NCBI GenBank assembly: GCA_034436035.1
Contig: DAOTVW010000212.1
Coordinates: forward strand, 1 to 34,052
Length of the DNA stretch: 34,052 bases
Direction of reading: 5' to 3'
Source: UBA4823 sp034436035
GTDB taxonomy: Bacteria; Chloroflexota; Anaerolineae; Anaerolineales; UBA4823
Shown here: piece by piece, positions 31,582-34,052 of the stretch
Numbering within the stretch: the first letter of the stretch is position 1
Layout of the letters: every line of letters starts with the position of its first letter
Program-made: the position numbers and the translations under genes
The notes under the pieces: model-generated
What the model was told of the DNA's origin: nothing
What the model saw: the letters and a program-made list of their open reading frames with translations, nothing else
The model's database searches: none

Positions 31582-34052
31582 TTGGCTGGGATGGAACGTT
31601 TCACCCAAAGAGCCAGGCGGGTATTAAGCCTGGCGCATCAAGAAGCCGAGCGAATGCGCCATAATTATATTGGTACAGAGCATCTCCTTCTTGGATTAAT
31701 TGAAGAAGATGGCGGAGTCGCTGGGCGTGTGTTAAGAGAATTAGGGCTCGAACCGACGCGCGTGCAGGAAATGGTCGAGCGATTAACCGGCATGGGCCAA
31801 TATCGCGGGGATAAACTAGATTTATCACCCGGGACACAGCAAGTATTGGAATATGCGGTTGATGAAGCGCGGCGGATGGGGCATCATTATATTGGTACAG
31901 AACATCTCTTGTTAGGGTTGATCCGCCATAACGAGGGAATTGCTATGGATGTGTTACGCAAAATGGGTATTACTGCCGAACAGATTCGCCGCCAAACACA
32001 TCGAGTGTTGCAAGAATCTGCGACAGCGCGCCCTAGCACGAATGCTGAACAACAAAAAGCGGGAAAGCAGGAAGCCGCCCAAAAACCAAAGACACCCCTG
32101 GTGGATCAACTGGCTACGGATTTGACCACGCTAGCAGAAGAGGGCAAACTGGATCCGGTGATTGGCAGGCAGATGGAAATTGAGCGCGTCATTCAAGTGC
32201 TAGCGCGGCGGACGAAAAATAACCCTGCTTTGATCGGTGAACCAGGTGTTGGTAAAACCGCTATCGTAGAAGGGCTGGCTCAACGCATTGTGGAAGGGGA
32301 TGTCCCCGCTCCTTTATTGAACAAACGGGTATTACAGCTCGATGTTGGTTCATTGGTAGCCGGCACGATGTATCGCGGTCAGTTCGAAGAGCGCTTGAAG
32401 CGGGTGATTGATGAATTGAAATCCTCCGGCGCGATTTTGTTCATTGACGAAGTCCATATGCTGGTGGGAGCAGGTGCGGCTGGATCCTCAGTAGATGCGG
32501 CAAATATCCTAAAACCGGCTCTCTCGCGCGGAGAATTACAAGTAATTGGTGCGACAACCTTAGATGAATATCGCAAATATATCGAATCGGATGCGGCGTT
32601 AGAACGGCGTTTTCAACCTATTCAGGTCGAAGAGCCCACTATTGAACAGGCGCTCGAGATCTTACGTGGTGTGCGCCCTGCCTATGAGGAGCATCACCGC
32701 CTGAATATTTCTGACGAAGCTTTGGATGCAGCGGTACGGCTCTCTGCTCGATATGTCACAGAACGCTTCTTGCCGGACAAGGCGATTGATCTCATTGATG
32801 AGTCTTCGTCTCGAGTGCGGATGTATAAGAGCCCGGCGGCAAAAACCGCCAAAGAATTAATGGAACAACTGCGCCAAATCCGCCAAAATCGCGAATTGGC
32901 TCTAGAAGACAATCGTTACGATGACGCGCAAGAATTGTTGGAGCGCCAGGAGGCGCTGGAACGGCAGCTAGAACGATTGCGCAGCAGCTGGGACCGCTCG
33001 AACAGCCCCGTAGTCTCAGCAGAAGATATTGCAGAAGTGGTATCGATGTGGACCGGCGTACCGGTAATGCAAATGGCACAAACCGAGTCGCAGCGATTGC
33101 TCAAAATGGAAGAAGAATTGCGCAGCCAAATCATCGGTCAAGAAGAGGCTATTCAAGCAATTGCCAAAGCAGTCCGCCGTGCCAGAGCTGGCTTGAAAGA
33201 CCCGCGCCGCCCGATTGGATCCTTCATTTTCCTTGGGCCTACCGGTGTAGGCAAGACCGAGCTAACCAAGGCGCTGGCACGCTTTATGTTTGGCAGTGAG
33301 GATGCCCTGATTCAATTAGACATGTCTGAATTTATGGAAAGGCACACCGTAAGCCGTCTGGTTGGCGCCCCACCCGGTTATGTCGGTTATGAGGAAGCAG
33401 GTCAGCTCACCGAAGCCATTCGGCGGCGCCCCTATTCCATCGTCGTCTTTGATGAGATCGAAAAAGCCCACCCCGAAGCGCATAATATGTTGCTGCAAAT
33501 TATGGAAGAAGGGCATCTATCGGATGCGCGCGGGCATAAAGTGGATTTCCGCAATGCCATCATCATCATGACTTCGAATGTTGGCGCTGATATGATCAAA
33601 CGCCAAACCAGTTTGGGGTTCTCCCTGAAACGAGACCAGCAGCTCGAAGAGAAGCTGGCGTATGATGAGATGCGCAAAAAGCTGATGGATGCCTTGCATC
33701 GAGTCTTCCGTCCTGAATTCATCAACCGGGTTGACTCGGTGATTGTCTTCCGTGCCTTGAGCAAGGAAGACATCAAGAAAATTGTTGATCTTGAATTGCG
33801 AAAAGTGGCTGGACGATTAGCAGAACATGCGATTAGTTTGACCGCTACTCCGGCTGCACAGGAAAGATTAGCGGAACTGGGTTATGACCCTGATATGGGG
33901 GCGCGGCCATTGCGGCGGGTGATCCAACAGAAAGTGGAAGATGTGCTCTCGGACGCCCTGTTGGCTGGTCAGTTCGATGACGGAGATATGGTGGTAGTGG
34001 ATGTGGTAGATGGTGAGATCAAGCTGGTGCGGGCGGATGAACAACAGAGCCG
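31582..34052 (+). CDS. clpC: ClpC-type AAA+ unfoldase, cut by window end
   Basis: The reading frame is open for 823 codons to the last base, so the protein is nearly complete but its C-terminus is missing. Order: two Clp_N repeats (about 4-75 and 80-145, each with HNYIGTEHLLLGLI-like text), a linker, AAA+ domain 1 with Walker A GEPGVGKT at 219-226 and Walker B LFIDEVHML, a UVR-like middle domain near 445-470, and AAA+ domain 2 with GPTGVGKT at 552-559 and VVFDEIEKA. The LGF motif at 678-680 is the loop that docks ClpP, so it should work as a ClpCP protease; clpP is not in the window. I chose TTG at 31582 because GGAGGT ends six bases before it. An ATG at 31591 would be 15 bases from that site. 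Confidence 0.93.
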   Translation, partial: MAGMERFTQRARRVLSLAHQEAERMRHNYIGTEHLLLGLIEEDGGVAGRVLRELGLEPTRVQEMVERLTGMGQYRGDKLDLSPGTQQVLEYAVDEARRMGHHYIGTEHLLLGLIRHNEGIAMDVLRKMGITAEQIRRQTHRVLQESATARPSTNAEQQKAGKQEAAQKPKTPLVDQLATDLTTLAEEGKLDPVIGRQMEIERVIQVLARRTKNNPALIGEPGVGKTAIVEGLAQRIVEGDVPAPLLNKRVLQLDVGSLVAGTMYRGQFEERLKRVIDELKSSGAILFIDEVHMLVGAGAAGSSVDAANILKPALSRGELQVIGATTLDEYRKYIESDAALERRFQPIQVEEPTIEQALEILRGVRPAYEEHHRLNISDEALDAAVRLSARYVTERFLPDKAIDLIDESSSRVRMYKSPAAKTAKELMEQLRQIRQNRELALEDNRYDDAQELLERQEALERQLERLRSSWDRSNSPVVSAEDIAEVVSMWTGVPVMQMAQTESQRLLKMEEELRSQIIGQEEAIQAIAKAVRRARAGLKDPRRPIGSFIFLGPTGVGKTELTKALARFMFGSEDALIQLDMSEFMERHTVSRLVGAPPGYVGYEEAGQLTEAIRRRPYSIVVFDEIEKAHPEAHNMLLQIMEEGHLSDARGHKVDFRNAIIIMTSNVGADMIKRQTSLGFSLKRDQQLEEKLAYDEMRKKLMDALHRVFRPEFINRVDSVIVFRALSKEDIKKIVDLELRKVAGRLAEHAISLTATPAAQERLAELGYDPDMGARPLRRVIQQKVEDVLSDALLAGQFDDGDMVVVDVVDGEIKLVRADEQQS

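Noticed and set aside
1..34052. CRISPR arrays, insertion sequences, integrases, toxin-antitoxin or phage genes
   Set aside because: Reading the window I found no regularly spaced direct repeats, transposase or integrase motifs, or terminal inverted repeats with target duplications.

Overview
The window looks like chromosomal backbone from a bacterium of the phylum Chloroflexota, most likely an Anaerolineae-type heterotroph. This is an inference from the gene set: a GAF/HisKA_3 kinase with a NarL-type regulator, lipoproteins with long Thr/Pro-rich linkers, a SIMPL lipoprotein, a GlgC of the form common in that phylum, a DUF92 protein, a ChlI/ChlD-like pair without other photosynthesis genes, a four-domain S1 protein and ClpC. 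Base composition is moderate and genes are tightly packed. I see no insertion sequence, prophage, CRISPR array or rRNA.

Layout. (1) 114-3117: a two-component system. (2) 3197-10978: a CocE-type hydrolase followed by a complete family-5 (dipeptide/oligopeptide) ABC importer: lipoprotein binding protein, two permeases, and both ATPases fused in one chain. (3) 11110-13752: a SIMPL lipoprotein closed by a strong terminator, then a PH-domain membrane protein whose start codon sits almost at its own promoter, overlapping a DUF92 membrane protein. (4) 18604 down to 13808 (minus strand): a LarA-family protein followed by a full ECF importer (S component, fused double ATPase, T component). (5) 18780-19178: a short SSB divergent from larA. 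(6) 22305 down to 19389: a YchF-like GTPase/ATPase and an M3 oligopeptidase. (7) 22618-24026: tRNA-Leu(CAA), then glgC. (8) 24524 down to 24129: an OsmC-family protein. (9) 24681-24942: a cluster of DnaA-box sequences beside a pyrimidine-rich, AT-rich stretch, a candidate replication origin. (10) 29837 down to 25004: a ChlI-like AAA+ protein, a vWA (ChlD-like) protein, a class I aminotransferase and an M1-family metallopeptidase lipoprotein. (11) 29961-31340: an S1-domain protein. (12) 31582 to the window end: ClpC, cut by the edge.

How the parts relate. Region 2 reads as an extracellular peptide or ester scavenging unit, perhaps under control of the two-component system in region 1. Region 4 ties a nickel-pincer-cofactor enzyme family to a vitamin- or metal-type importer whose S component I cannot assign to a substrate. 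In region 10 the ChlI-like and vWA frames meet at an A10 run containing the heptamer A AAA AAG in the correct phase for a -1 shift. A frameshift there would produce one AAA+/vWA fusion protein, so the pair may be one dual-coded chelatase gene.

The most interesting points are that frameshift site, the origin-like DnaA-box cluster with helically phased spacing, and the larA-ECF operon.
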